Positions 1-9,386 of a DNA stretch of 64,000 nt are shown here, one piece after another. The first letter of the stretch is position 1; every line of letters starts with the position of its first letter. The position numbers were made by a program, and so were the translations under genes. The notes under the pieces are model-generated. The model was not told the origin of the DNA, did no database searches, and saw only the letters and a list, made by a program, of their open reading frames with translations. Location of the stretch: assembly GCA_023426245.1 (NCBI GenBank), contig JAFABB010000042.1, forward strand, positions 1 through 64,000, read 5' to 3'. Source of the DNA: Bacillota bacterium. Its GTDB lineage: Bacteria > Bacillota > UBA4882 > UBA8346.

Positions 1-1229
1 AGCAACACTACGCCAAGCGCTTGACCGATCCGGTTTTGAACATTGAACAAGGTGGTCGCCCTCCCCATGGAAACAGCGGTGATATGATGAAAGGCAAGGA
101 ACTGAGCGGCAACTACAGCATGTCCCAGAAACAAACCGACACTAAAGAATAAGATTCGGACTAGCCAGGGATCCGTTTCCGATCCAACCATGCTTAGTAA
201 CCCAAATACCGGTATAGCGCCTCCCAAGCCAAGCGCAATAACCGGACGCGCCCCTAACCGCTGGTATGACCAGGGCATTACCCGGGATGCAACCATCAAC
301 CCCAATGCTTCCGGGAAAGTAATCAACCCGCTGTCTAACGGGGAGGCATGCAACCTATTCTGATACATCAGCGGAAATATAAAGAGCATTCCCACTAAAC
401 CGGCAGCCGCCAACGATGAAATGATGCTCATCTTCCGAAACAGCCGATCCGACAATAACCCCAAGTCAAGCAGAGGTTCTTTGACGCGCAACTCCACCAG
501 GACCAGTGCGCCAAGGAGAATGATCCCGCCAATTCCCGTTGCCAATATAGCCGGAGAGCCCCACCCTTTGGATGAACCTTGAATCAGCGCATACATCACC
601 AGCGCAAAACCGGGAGTCGCTAGCAAAAAACCGGGCAGGTCCAGCCGGCCTGCCGCAGGCTCTTTATGCTCAACCAGGAACAGCCAACCAAACAACAAAG
701 CGATCATCCCGAAGGGAAGATGAATATAAAACACCCAGCGCCACGATAACTGCTGAACCAGAAATCCCCCGACGATCGGGCCGAGCGCCGGGGCAACCGC
801 AATGGGGAATACCAACGAACGGGATACTTTCACCCGTTCTTCCGGAGGGAAGCTCCGAAACAGCATGGCCATTCCCATGGGAGTCAGTAGCCCGCCGCCA
901 ACTCCCTGAATTACCCGGAACCAATTCAACGTCGCCAGCTGATTCGAAACTCCGCAAAAGATGGAGGCCAAGGTGAATATACCCAACGCCATTAAAAAGA
1001 TTCGCTTGGTGCCGAAGCGATCCCCCAGCCATCCGGCCATGGGAAGAAACACCGCCACCCCGATTAGATAACCAGCGTTAATGCCATTGGTAGCCGAAGG
1101 AGGAATTTGAAATTCATGACTGATCACGGCCAGGGCTACATTAACAATGGTCGCATCCATTGCCGCCATAAACATGGCGCTCACGTAGACGATGCTAACC
1201 ACTAATTTGGGATTAAGCTGCAACCTCAT
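1..1229 (-). CDS. DHA2-family MFS drug/siderophore exporter (C-terminal part beyond the window)
   Basis: Continuous minus-strand reading frame from an ATG at 1229 to the window edge, about 409 codons, so the C-terminus is missing. It reads as a 14-TM proton-driven exporter of the EmrB/QacA (DHA2) type. Visible are the N-terminal motif with Asp in a helix (MDATIVNVAL), the loop-2/3 motif GWLGDRFGTKR, and the antiporter-type run ALGPIVGGF followed by WRWVFYIHLPFG. Its ATG overlaps the stop of the MbtH-like gene (ATGA), so it is the last visible gene of the siderophore operon. From that position it most likely exports the finished catechol siderophore; DHA2/EmrB-like pumps do this job in other systems. 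Substrate is inferred from context only. Confidence 0.9.
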   Translation of the reverse strand, partial: MRLQLNPKLVVSIVYVSAMFMAAMDATIVNVALAVISHEFQIPPSATNGINAGYLIGVAVFLPMAGWLGDRFGTKRIFLMALGIFTLASIFCGVSNQLATLNWFRVIQGVGGGLLTPMGMAMLFRSFPPEERVKVSRSLVFPIAVAPALGPIVGGFLVQQLSWRWVFYIHLPFGMIALLFGWLFLVEHKEPAAGRLDLPGFLLATPGFALVMYALIQGSSKGWGSPAILATGIGGIILLGALVLVELRVKEPLLDLGLLSDRLFRKMSIISSLAAAGLVGMLFIFPLMYQNRLHASPLDSGLITFPEALGLMVASRVMPWSYQRLGARPVIALGLGGAIPVFGLLSMVGSETDPWLVRILFFSVGLFLGHAVVAAQFLAFHHITAVSMGRATTLFNVQNRIGQALGVVL

Positions 1230-1453
1230 TTTTCATTTTCCTCTCCGCTACGAATCGCCAACTTGAGATGATTGGGTCGCATTTCCGTCCAGTGCGAGTC
1301 GATATGATCCAAGCAGCGTTGCCGGTTTTCCGCCCCGGATACGGCAACCCATCCGGCAGGGGTATCCAAAAAAGCGGGCCAGATGGAATACTGGCCTTCA
1401 TCATTCATCAATACCCGGTAAGAACCGTCGGCATTCTCAAACGGATTGTTCAT
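1226..1453 (-). CDS. MbtH-like NRPS accessory protein
   Basis: Seventy-five residues, the usual MbtH size. It carries the family hallmarks: NPFEN near the start, YRVLMNDEGQYSIWPAF, the paired tryptophans in IWPAF and PAGWVAV, and the C-terminal DSHWTEMRPNHL. MbtH proteins bind NRPS adenylation domains and are often needed for their folding or activity, so the expected partner is the NRPS directly upstream. Start: ATG at 1453, preceded by AAAGGAGGAG; an in-frame GTG lies one codon upstream. The stop overlaps the exporter start by an ATGA, indicating translational coupling. Confidence 0.93.
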   Translation of the reverse strand: MNNPFENADGSYRVLMNDEGQYSIWPAFLDTPAGWVAVSGAENRQRCLDHIDSHWTEMRPNHLKLAIRSGEENEK

Positions 1454-1471
1454 CACGCATCTCCTCCTTTA

Positions 1472-4400
1472 TTACGCACTGCGCAAGGTCCCTGCCTCGG
1501 ACAATTTGGCCGCCAGGATCCGCCCAATGTCCGCCAACGGCTTGGGCTGGCACATATCCTTATGATGGCAGTCAATGTCGTATTGCTCGATTCGGCCCTG
1601 GATATAAGGCTGCCACGTTTCCGGGCCCATGGGATCAAACCACTCCGATGTTAGAGTCGACCGGAAAAACAAAATGTTCCCGCTATATGGTTCAGGTTGA
1701 TGTTCACTTAAAATGCCGACGGAATTTACAAACACCGCTTTCAGGTTCAAAATGGTCTCATCGTCCAAACTGGCCAGCGCGCTGCCGTCACTGCGGAGCA
1801 TTTCGAGAACATTGGTCAGGTCCAGCGGTTTATCCCCCAGCCGGCTGGGATCATACCCCCCCAAAATCAGCAGGGCGATCAGCGCTTCCGTCTCATCAGG
1901 GGCTTTATACGGCAAGATATTGCTGGGATAAGCGTCGAACAAAACCACCAGGTTTAGGGATTCCCCTTGATTTTGCAGCTGGGTGGCCATGGCCTGAACG
2001 ATATTTCCTCCCAGGGACCAGCCCAGCAAATGATAGGGACCGGTTGGCTGAATGGCCCGGAGCTGCCTGATGTAATCAGCCGCCATTTCATTCAGCGTTC
2101 GCGGCAGCGTTTCACGGTGGGCAATACCGCGCGCTTGTATGCCATAAATGGGATAACCGGGCCCCAAGCTTGCCAGCAAACCGGCATAGCACCAGCTAAG
2201 TCCACCCGCCGGGTGAACGCAGAATAGCGGCAGTTGTTCGCCACTGGTTCGCAACGGCAACAGAACATCCAAGGCACTTTTGCTGCTACCCATTTCCAGC
2301 CGTTCGGCGAGGCCTGCCACCGTAGGTGCCTCAAACAGATTGCCAATACTCAATTGAACCCCGAGCAAATCATGAATTTTACGCATCAAATGTACCGCCA
2401 GCAGAGAATGGCCGCCCAGGTCGAAGAAACTATCATCAATCCCTACCCGGGATAAAGCGAGCACTTCCATAAACAGCTCCCGCAGCAGCTCTTCCTGGGG
2501 CGTTCTGGGCCCTCGCCCGGCAACGGCGGTGACGCAATCAGGCGCCGGCAATGCCTTGACATCCAGCTTTCCATTGGGAGTCAACGGCAAAGCCGCAATT
2601 TCGACAAAAGCAGCCGGGATCATGTAATTCGGAAGAAACTTGGCGGCGTGTTGCCGCAAATCGGCCGGATCAAAACGGGTCTGGGCGGCAGCCACCACAT
2701 AAGCCACCAGACGCTTATCACCCGGCTGGTCTTCGCGGACGGTCACTGCAACTTGGGCCACATTGGAACTCAGGGCCAGCACGGCCTCAATTTCACCCGG
2801 TTCAATCCGGAAGCCGCGGATCTTAAGCTGGTGATCCGCCCGTCCCATATAATCCAAGGAACCATCTTCATGCCAGCGGGCCAAATCTCCGGTACGGTAC
2901 ATCCGGGTGCCCGGAGTACTAAACGGATTAGCCACAAAACGGCTGGCCGTCAGGGCGGGGTGGCCTAAATAACCGCGCGCCAATCCCGCCCCGGCAACAT
3001 AGAGTTCGCCAACCACGCCCGGAGGGACCGGTTGCAAGCTGGCATCCAATACATATACTTCAAGATCCGGTATGGCGCAACCGATCAGACTGTTGGCTCT
3101 CCGGGAAACAATACTCCGGCTAAGCTCAAGGTAGGTGACATGCACGGTAGTTTCCGTAATCCCGTACATGTTGACCAGGGTTGGCGCATTTTCTGGGTGA
3201 CGGCTGTACCAATCTTCCAGGCGGCTGAGCTCTAACGCTTCGCCACCGAAGATCACCAACCGCAAGGACAGCTTCCCACCCAGGGCCGGGTTTTCCCGGT
3301 CGGCCTGCATGAATTGATAGAAGGCTGACGGAGTCTGGTTAAGCACCGTTACCTTTTCGTCTACCAGCAGTTGCAAGAACTCTGCCGGCGACCGGCTGAC
3401 GGCATGAGACACCACTACCAGGCGGCCTCCATATAGGAGTGGCCCCCAAATCTCCCACACCGAAAAATCAAAGGCGTAAGAATGGAACATGGTCCATGCA
3501 TCCTCCGCATTAAAGCGGAACCAGGCTTCCGTCGCGCTAAAAAGCCTGACCACATTCTGATGGGGGATCACTACCCCCTTGGGCGTACCGGTAGAACCGG
3601 AAGTATAAATTACATACGCCGGACTAAATGGCGATAGAGGCTGTAGCCGGTCGGCATCCACCAGATTAGCGGCCGGATACCCTGTTAATTCTTCACTGAT
3701 GCCGGTTGAATCAAGCACAATCTGCGTTCCCTGGCTCAATGCCGCCAGTTTGGCCGCTATCTTGGAGTTTGTAAGTATGCAGGCCGGCCGGGCATCAGCC
3801 AGCATAAACCGGATCCGGTCATTGGGATATTCTGGGTCTAGCGGTAAGTACGCCGCGCCCGCCTTGACCACGGCCAACAGGGCCACAATCATCTCCACCG
3901 ACCTGGGCAGGGCCAACGCCACAAACTGTTCCGGACCCGCCCCTCTGGCGATCAGCAAATGGGCCAGTTGATTCGCCCGCCGGTTTAACTCTTCATAGCT
4001 CAAAGCAGTACCCTCAAACACTACCGCAGGCTTCTCCGGCGTCCGGAGAACTTGCTGCTCAAACATGGCCGGCAAGCAATTCAGCGGCAGCGCTTGAGCC
4101 GTTTCGTCCCGCTGCTTCAGCACCCGCTCACGCTCTTCCGGCAAGAGCGCTCCGAACTGGCCGATGACCCGGTCCGCTCCGGCTACGGCCAGTTTTTCGA
4201 GCAACTGCAGAAAACGCTGCTGGTGAAGTAGTAAATCGCGGTCGCTGTATACTTTGGAGTTGGCCTCAAAGTCGATCCGCAACCCGTTCCCGTCGGACTT
4301 GTCATACACGTTAAGGGAAAAGTCATCAGCGGGGCCGGTCGCCAACTTGTGGATGATCCCTTGATTTCCGGCAAAATTCAAGCCGTACTCAAACGGCATG

Positions 4401-5455
4401 ATATTAAGCTGCGGACCGGCCAGTCGTTGATTAGCGCCAACCAGCTTAAGCTCGCGGCGCAATTCTTCATGCCGGTAGCGTTGGTGGCGCTGCACCTTGG
4501 CCACTTCATGGGCGGCCTGGCTTACCAGTTGGCTAACACTCAGCTCCGGCCGCACCACTAAGCGGAGGGGCAGCAAATTCACCATCATGCAGGGAATATT
4601 CAGTGAAACCGACCCTAACCGTCCCATCATCGGTAAACTGAGGATGACATCCGTTGCTCCCGTCAACCGATGGACGTAAACCGCTGTTGCCGCAATCAGC
4701 AGCTCAGACAAGCTGTGGTGATACTTGTCCGCGGCTGCCTGGAGGGAACGGGTGATAACCGGCCCTAAGCTGACCGACCGGCGCAGGACTTGCCGGGAGC
4801 TCCGGGCCGCTCTATCCGTCAAACTGACAACTTCCGGTCGATCAGCAAACCGTTCCAGCCAAAACCGGCGGTCCCGCTGGAAATTCTCCGAAGCGCGGTA
4901 GGATAGATCTTCCTCCAGCACCCAATGGAAAGGATCAAAAGCGCCTTCAGCATAAGAACGCTGATTGACCAGGGCGGTATAGATGCTGGCTACCCGTTGG
5001 GCAATGAGCGTAAAGCCGAATCCGTCCATCACAATGTGATGAATCCGCTGATACCAGAAATAGCAATCGGGGGCCACTTTAAATAATGCCTGGCAGAAGA
5101 GGGGATCACTGCGAAGATCGACCGGTTGAGCCAGGTCTTCACCCATCCATCTTTCCGCTGCTTGCCGCGGATTCTCCTCTGCACTGACATCGATAAAATG
5201 TAACGGAAAGTCGGATGCCGGCCGCACAACTTGCCATAGCCCATTTTCATCTGCCCCAAATTGAACATGTAAAGCTTCCGCTTCCTTTACCGCCTGCCGC
5301 ACCGCCAGCTCAAATGACTGCGGATCGATCCGGCCGTTCATTTCAACGTATTCAGCCGTATTGTAAATCGGATTTTCCGGTTCAAGCTGTTGCGCAAACC
5401 AGATTCCGGACTGCGCGCCGGACAAAGCCCGACGGCTCGCTTGGCAAGTAGACAT
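1472..5455 (-). CDS. dhbF: Single-module NRPS, C-A-PCP-TE, predicted threonine-activating (EntF/DhbF-like)
   Basis: About 1327 residues in order: condensation domain (HHIVMDG, ~res 140), adenylation domain (YTSGSTGTPKG; YGITETT; GELYVAGAGLARGYLG; YRTGDLARW; GRADHQLKIRGFRIEPGEIE; NGKLD), carrier domain (DDSFFDLGGHSLLA; Ser carries phosphopantetheine) and thioesterase (GWSLGGN). This is EntF architecture (about 1290 aa), not the two-module DhbF of Bacillus. Reading the specificity pocket against GrsA by eye gives D-F-W-N-I-G-M-V-H, the threonine code of the second DhbF module. It should condense DHB from DhbB with Thr and release a cyclic oligomer through the TE. Start: ATG at 5455 after AAGGAGGT; an upstream TTG (5488) in frame has no such site. 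Followed by mbtH. Confidence 0.92.
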   Translation of the reverse strand: MSTCQASRRALSGAQSGIWFAQQLEPENPIYNTAEYVEMNGRIDPQSFELAVRQAVKEAEALHVQFGADENGLWQVVRPASDFPLHFIDVSAEENPRQAAERWMGEDLAQPVDLRSDPLFCQALFKVAPDCYFWYQRIHHIVMDGFGFTLIAQRVASIYTALVNQRSYAEGAFDPFHWVLEEDLSYRASENFQRDRRFWLERFADRPEVVSLTDRAARSSRQVLRRSVSLGPVITRSLQAAADKYHHSLSELLIAATAVYVHRLTGATDVILSLPMMGRLGSVSLNIPCMMVNLLPLRLVVRPELSVSQLVSQAAHEVAKVQRHQRYRHEELRRELKLVGANQRLAGPQLNIMPFEYGLNFAGNQGIIHKLATGPADDFSLNVYDKSDGNGLRIDFEANSKVYSDRDLLLHQQRFLQLLEKLAVAGADRVIGQFGALLPEERERVLKQRDETAQALPLNCLPAMFEQQVLRTPEKPAVVFEGTALSYEELNRRANQLAHLLIARGAGPEQFVALALPRSVEMIVALLAVVKAGAAYLPLDPEYPNDRIRFMLADARPACILTNSKIAAKLAALSQGTQIVLDSTGISEELTGYPAANLVDADRLQPLSPFSPAYVIYTSGSTGTPKGVVIPHQNVVRLFSATEAWFRFNAEDAWTMFHSYAFDFSVWEIWGPLLYGGRLVVVSHAVSRSPAEFLQLLVDEKVTVLNQTPSAFYQFMQADRENPALGGKLSLRLVIFGGEALELSRLEDWYSRHPENAPTLVNMYGITETTVHVTYLELSRSIVSRRANSLIGCAIPDLEVYVLDASLQPVPPGVVGELYVAGAGLARGYLGHPALTASRFVANPFSTPGTRMYRTGDLARWHEDGSLDYMGRADHQLKIRGFRIEPGEIEAVLALSSNVAQVAVTVREDQPGDKRLVAYVVAAAQTRFDPADLRQHAAKFLPNYMIPAAFVEIAALPLTPNGKLDVKALPAPDCVTAVAGRGPRTPQEELLRELFMEVLALSRVGIDDSFFDLGGHSLLAVHLMRKIHDLLGVQLSIGNLFEAPTVAGLAERLEMGSSKSALDVLLPLRTSGEQLPLFCVHPAGGLSWCYAGLLASLGPGYPIYGIQARGIAHRETLPRTLNEMAADYIRQLRAIQPTGPYHLLGWSLGGNIVQAMATQLQNQGESLNLVVLFDAYPSNILPYKAPDETEALIALLILGGYDPSRLGDKPLDLTNVLEMLRSDGSALASLDDETILNLKAVFVNSVGILSEHQPEPYSGNILFFRSTLTSEWFDPMGPETWQPYIQGRIEQYDIDCHHKDMCQPKPLADIGRILAAKLSEAGTLRSA

Positions 5456-5500
5456 TGCCCCAATTACCTCCTTCATGTTTCGATCCAAGTGAGGGAGTTT

Positions 5501-6403
5501 TTATTTTGGAGCCAATAGCTCCCACCAACCGGAAATGGTCGGCTTTTTAGCCAGCTTAATAAAAGTAGCCTCAACCCCCATACTGCGCCATTGCTCCACC
5601 AGACTCATCATTCTGATGGAATCCAAACCTCTGTCAATCAAGTCTTCATTATCATCAATATCCGCTCCGGATTCGCCCAGCAGCTCGGCGACATGTTGGC
5701 GCATCAGTTGCAGCGTGAACTGCTGAGCGCTCCCTTCCGGCACTGCTTTTTCAGTTGACTGCTGATTGCGCTTCAATTCCTGAAGCAACAGCGTTGTCCC
5801 GGTAACCACCGCACAATTATCCGCCGCATATTGCAGCGCCATCCGATGATGCTCCGCCGAGAAATCGGCCACTGCATCGCCAATCAAGAACGGCTCCAGA
5901 TCTTGCATAAAAGCGTCACCAGCGGTTAGCAGGCAGCCAATATGAGCATAAACGCCGCCAATAATCAGTTGATCACGCCCCCGTTGGTGCATGAATTCCC
6001 GTAACTGAGTTCTTTTAAAGGCACTGTACCGCCACTTTGTAAGTACCGTGTCGTTCTCACCAGGCATTACTCCATCCGCTACTTTTGTTTGCCCAGGCTC
6101 ATCCGCCAGTCCCGGTCCCCAAAAATCTTGCAATAGCCCTCGATCTTCAGGTGTCAGAGCCCCCGGCTGAACCGTATAAACCACCGGTATCCCCATTGCG
6201 GCGCATTGATTTTTTAATAAACGGATATTTGCCAACAGCTCCATCAGGGGTGACTCACCCGGCACATACGCATTAAGAAAATATTGTTGCATATCATGAA
6301 TGAGCAGAACCGCACGTTGCGGATGGACGTGCCATAATACCCGGTTCTTGGGTAATGCTGATGCCAATGGCATCGAATATGGTGCGATCGCAGGAATAGC
6401 CAT
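5501..6403 (-). CDS. dhbB: Isochorismatase / aryl carrier protein (EntB/DhbB)
   Basis: Three hundred residues. Residues ~1-210 are an isochorismatase hydrolase (LLIHDMQ with catalytic Asp; TKWRYSAFKRT; GGVYAHIGCL), which converts isochorismate to 2,3-dihydro-2,3-DHB. Residues ~225-295 are an aryl carrier domain with the phosphopantetheine site LIDRGLDSIRMMSL. The same protein therefore makes the precursor and carries the activated DHB to the NRPS. Start chosen at ATG 6403: it gives MAIPAIAPYSMP, which matches the known DhbB/EntB N-terminus, and follows AAAGGAGTG. An in-frame ATG 24 codons upstream would overlap dhbE and lacks support. Confidence 0.97.
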   Translation of the reverse strand: MAIPAIAPYSMPLASALPKNRVLWHVHPQRAVLLIHDMQQYFLNAYVPGESPLMELLANIRLLKNQCAAMGIPVVYTVQPGALTPEDRGLLQDFWGPGLADEPGQTKVADGVMPGENDTVLTKWRYSAFKRTQLREFMHQRGRDQLIIGGVYAHIGCLLTAGDAFMQDLEPFLIGDAVADFSAEHHRMALQYAADNCAVVTGTTLLLQELKRNQQSTEKAVPEGSAQQFTLQLMRQHVAELLGESGADIDDNEDLIDRGLDSIRMMSLVEQWRSMGVEATFIKLAKKPTISGWWELLAPK

Positions 6404-6434
6404 CAAATCACTCCTTTGTTTTTTTATAGCTGCC

Positions 6435-8063
6435 TTATCGCTGGGCGGCAGCCCGGGACACAAGTTTTTCAGCAATCAGCTCCCGCAATGCTTTTTTACT
6501 TACCTTTCCCAGCGGCGTATAGGGAAAGGCGGTGATGAACTCGATCCGATCCGGAATTTTAAACGCAGCAATGCCGCGCTCGCGCAGGAATTCTTTCATT
6601 TCGCCGGCAGTAACCGGGTGACGGGGGATCACAAAAGCGCAGGAACGCTCGCCCAAAAATTGATCAGGCATTGATACAATGGCAACATCGAGTACCGCCT
6701 CATGGGCCAGGAGATGATTTTCGACTTCTTCAGCCGCAATTTTTTCGCCGCCCCGGTTGATTTGATCTTTAGCGCGTCCTTCCACAACGATATAGCCTGA
6801 CTGGTTCACGCTCACCAAATCACCGGTGCGGTAAAAGCCATCCGGAGTGAATGCTTTCATGTTATGCTCTTCAGCTTGGTAATACCCCCGAATGGTATAC
6901 GGCCCCCTGGTTAATAATTCTCCGACTGCGCCCGGCTCCACTTCACCATCGTCTTCATCCACTATCCGTATTTCATCGTAGGGCGACATGGGCCTTCCTT
7001 GCGTACCGACAATCGTTTCTTCCGGATCGTCCAGCCGGGTGTAGTTGACTAATCCTTCCGCCATGCCAAACACTTGCTGCAAGGTACAACCAAAAGCCGG
7101 TTTCACGCGCCGGGCCGCTTCCTGGCTGAATTTGGCCCCGCCAACCTGCAGCACTTCAAGGCTGGACAAGTCATACTGACGGGACACCACTGCTTCCAGC
7201 CATATCAAAGCCAGCGGTGGTACCAGAGCGGTAATCGTAACCCCTTCCTGTTTAATCAGCGGAAAGGCTTCATCCGGACTGGCGCCAGATGCCAGAACCA
7301 CTCTACCGCCTGCATACAGGGTACCGAGTACACCCGGTGAACTCAGCGGATAGTTATGCGCAATGGGAAGTACCGCCAGGTATACGCTATCCTGATTCAT
7401 CCGGCAAATTTCAGCGCTGACTCTCAAGCTATAGATATAGTCGTCATGGGTCCGGGGAATTAACTTGGGTAATCCCGTACTCCCGCCCGACAATTGGAGA
7501 AAGGCGACCTCCCCGGCGCTTACCTCCGGCGGTTGAACCATCGTCTCCGCGTACAGCTCTGTCAGAGATAGAAATTCCCCGGTTTCACCGACTACAATTA
7601 CATTTTGCAAAGTTGAAACGGCCTTTTTAACCTCTCTTGCCAAGGCGCGATAATCAAACTCTTCGGCTGTATCGGGGATAATGTAAGCCACCGCTTCAGT
7701 AAACCTGCAAAAATAGTTGATTTCATTGCTGCGGTGTGAAGGAAGCGCAAAGACAGGCAAAGCGCCTAACCTGAATAAGGCAAAAATAATTTCAAAGAAT
7801 TCGCTGCTATTGGGAAGGTGAATGACCACCCGATCCCCTTTTTTTATTCCCAGCTTCTGAAATCCGGCCGCCAGACAATTGGCGCGATTATCTAATTCTG
7901 CGTAGCTCAGATTTCCCTTGCTATCGGTGATGGCAAGTCGTTCACCGTGACTCTTCGCCCGCTCGCGTAGCATTCCGCCAAACGTTTCCCCTCGCCAGCA
8001 GCCTTCCTTCCGGTACCAATCCGCCAATTCCTTAGGCCAGGCAGTGCATCCGGTTAACATCAT
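6435..8063 (-). CDS. dhbE: 2,3-dihydroxybenzoate-AMP ligase (DhbE/EntE)
   Basis: Stand-alone adenylating enzyme, 542 residues, the family length. It forms DHB-AMP and transfers DHB to the aryl carrier domain of DhbB. Seen: LSGGSTGLPKLIPRTH (P-loop-like A3), HNYPLSSPG (Asn-Tyr-Ser of the aryl-acid pocket, as in DhbE), VFGMAEGLVNYTR (A5), FYRTGDLV (A7), VVEGRAKDQINRGGEKIAAEEVE (A8; read in two parts: GRAKDQINRGG and EKIAAEEVE) and LGKVSKKALRE with the A10 lysine. Start ATG 8063 overlaps the dhbC stop (ATGA) and follows AAGGAG. The 31-bp gap to dhbB contains the dhbB ribosome site. Confidence 0.97.
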   Translation of the reverse strand: MMLTGCTAWPKELADWYRKEGCWRGETFGGMLRERAKSHGERLAITDSKGNLSYAELDNRANCLAAGFQKLGIKKGDRVVIHLPNSSEFFEIIFALFRLGALPVFALPSHRSNEINYFCRFTEAVAYIIPDTAEEFDYRALAREVKKAVSTLQNVIVVGETGEFLSLTELYAETMVQPPEVSAGEVAFLQLSGGSTGLPKLIPRTHDDYIYSLRVSAEICRMNQDSVYLAVLPIAHNYPLSSPGVLGTLYAGGRVVLASGASPDEAFPLIKQEGVTITALVPPLALIWLEAVVSRQYDLSSLEVLQVGGAKFSQEAARRVKPAFGCTLQQVFGMAEGLVNYTRLDDPEETIVGTQGRPMSPYDEIRIVDEDDGEVEPGAVGELLTRGPYTIRGYYQAEEHNMKAFTPDGFYRTGDLVSVNQSGYIVVEGRAKDQINRGGEKIAAEEVENHLLAHEAVLDVAIVSMPDQFLGERSCAFVIPRHPVTAGEMKEFLRERGIAAFKIPDRIEFITAFPYTPLGKVSKKALRELIAEKLVSRAAAQR

Positions 8064-9292
8064 TCCATCAACTCCTTGTTCAGCCCCATGGCCATAAGCA
8101 TAGTGCGAAACTTAGCGGCGGTTTCCGCCAGTTCAGCTTTCGGGCTCGAGCCCTCCACTACGCCCGCTCCGGCAAACAGCCGCAGGGAATGGGGTTCCAC
8201 CTCTGCGCAACGGATGGTAACTGCCCATTCACCGTCACCCTGGGCATCGCACCAACCGACCATTCCCGCGAAAAAACCCCGGTCGAACGGTTCAATTTCC
8301 CGAATCGCCTCGCGGGCCGCCTCGGTGGGAGAGCCGCAAACGGCAGGCGTCGGATGCAGGGCGATGGCCAGATCCAGCGCTGACGTGGCAGGATTAGCAA
8401 TTTCCCCCTTAATGGTGGTTGAAAGATGCCACATCGTCTCGGTATGTATCAATGTGGGTTTATCCGGTACATCCAAGCAGCGGCAATATGGCTGAAGCGC
8501 AGCAACCACCGCTCTAATCACCACTTCATGTTCATGTAAATCCTTAGCGGAAGAAAGCAGCTCTGCAGCCAGCCGTTGATCTTCAGCGGCATCGTTGCTG
8601 CGCGGTCTGGAGCCTGCCAGCGGATTGGCCGTTAAATGCGCTCCTGTTCGCGAGACAAGCAGCTCAGGGCTGGCTCCAATCAAGGTTCTCCCGCTTGAAA
8701 CCGGACCGTCCGCACCCGCTTCATCTGAATCCTGCCCGGACAAATCAACCGCAAAAGTGTACCCCAGCGTATTATGCTGCGCCAGATTACGGAGCAATTG
8801 CCGGACATCCACCGGGACCGGCGAGGTAAGCTGCAGCGTTCTTGACAGGACGATCTTGCGAAGCCGGCCGGTATGTATATAATGAAGTCCTTGTTCGACT
8901 CCCCGGATATACAAAGCGGGTTCCGGCACAAATGCAATGGTATATGCAGCTGCCAAAGACGGTTTTAAGGCAGTGGCGAAAGGAATTTGTAATGGAGCGG
9001 CTACTTTGATACGTTCAGGCACGATCAATCGGACCTTCTTTCGCTCATCGAAGGGTATCGCTCCTACAACCAGCGGCTTGCTATGACCCTGCCCTTTGGC
9101 ATTTTCCAATACGGCCAAAACACGTCCACTAAGGCCTGCCCTTTGACTGGCGGGTTCTTTTTCATTTGGAACTTGAACAAACGAACCTTTTCCCAACAGC
9201 GTTCTGGTGGGTGAAGCCAAGAAAAAATCTCCCGTTTGATAGTCATCTAGCAGCTGCTTTTCTAATACAGTGGCATTACTTGCCTGTGACAT
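8060..9292 (-). CDS. dhbC: Isochorismate synthase (DhbC/EntC)
   Basis: Chorismate-binding enzyme of 410 residues that converts chorismate to isochorismate, the committed step to DHB. Family motifs seen: KIVLSRTL, LIGASPELLVSR, NPLAGSRPR, KDLHEHEVVI, HLSTTIKG, LHPTPAVCGSPTEAA, FDRGFFAGMVGW, IRCAEV and LFAGAGVVEGSSP near the C-terminus (Mg- and carboxylate-binding region). Start ATG 9292 follows GGGAGGTAG. Overlaps dhbE by ATGA, so the two are translationally coupled. A 94-bp gap separates it from the DAHP synthase gene upstream; no terminator is obvious there. Confidence 0.97.
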   Translation of the reverse strand: MSQASNATVLEKQLLDDYQTGDFFLASPTRTLLGKGSFVQVPNEKEPASQRAGLSGRVLAVLENAKGQGHSKPLVVGAIPFDERKKVRLIVPERIKVAAPLQIPFATALKPSLAAAYTIAFVPEPALYIRGVEQGLHYIHTGRLRKIVLSRTLQLTSPVPVDVRQLLRNLAQHNTLGYTFAVDLSGQDSDEAGADGPVSSGRTLIGASPELLVSRTGAHLTANPLAGSRPRSNDAAEDQRLAAELLSSAKDLHEHEVVIRAVVAALQPYCRCLDVPDKPTLIHTETMWHLSTTIKGEIANPATSALDLAIALHPTPAVCGSPTEAAREAIREIEPFDRGFFAGMVGWCDAQGDGEWAVTIRCAEVEPHSLRLFAGAGVVEGSSPKAELAETAAKFRTMLMAMGLNKELME

Positions 9293-9386
9293 CTCTTTTA
9301 CTACCTCCCTCGGTCATGATTGACTTCCTTTACATCGCTCACTCGCGCACGCGCGCCGAATCTTGCCGCTCCCAAACGGTGCCGGC

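Noticed and set aside
572..1032. Frames on both strands inside the MFS exporter.
   Set aside because: They overlap the continuous 409-codon exporter frame, which has clear MFS motifs and simply runs off the window.
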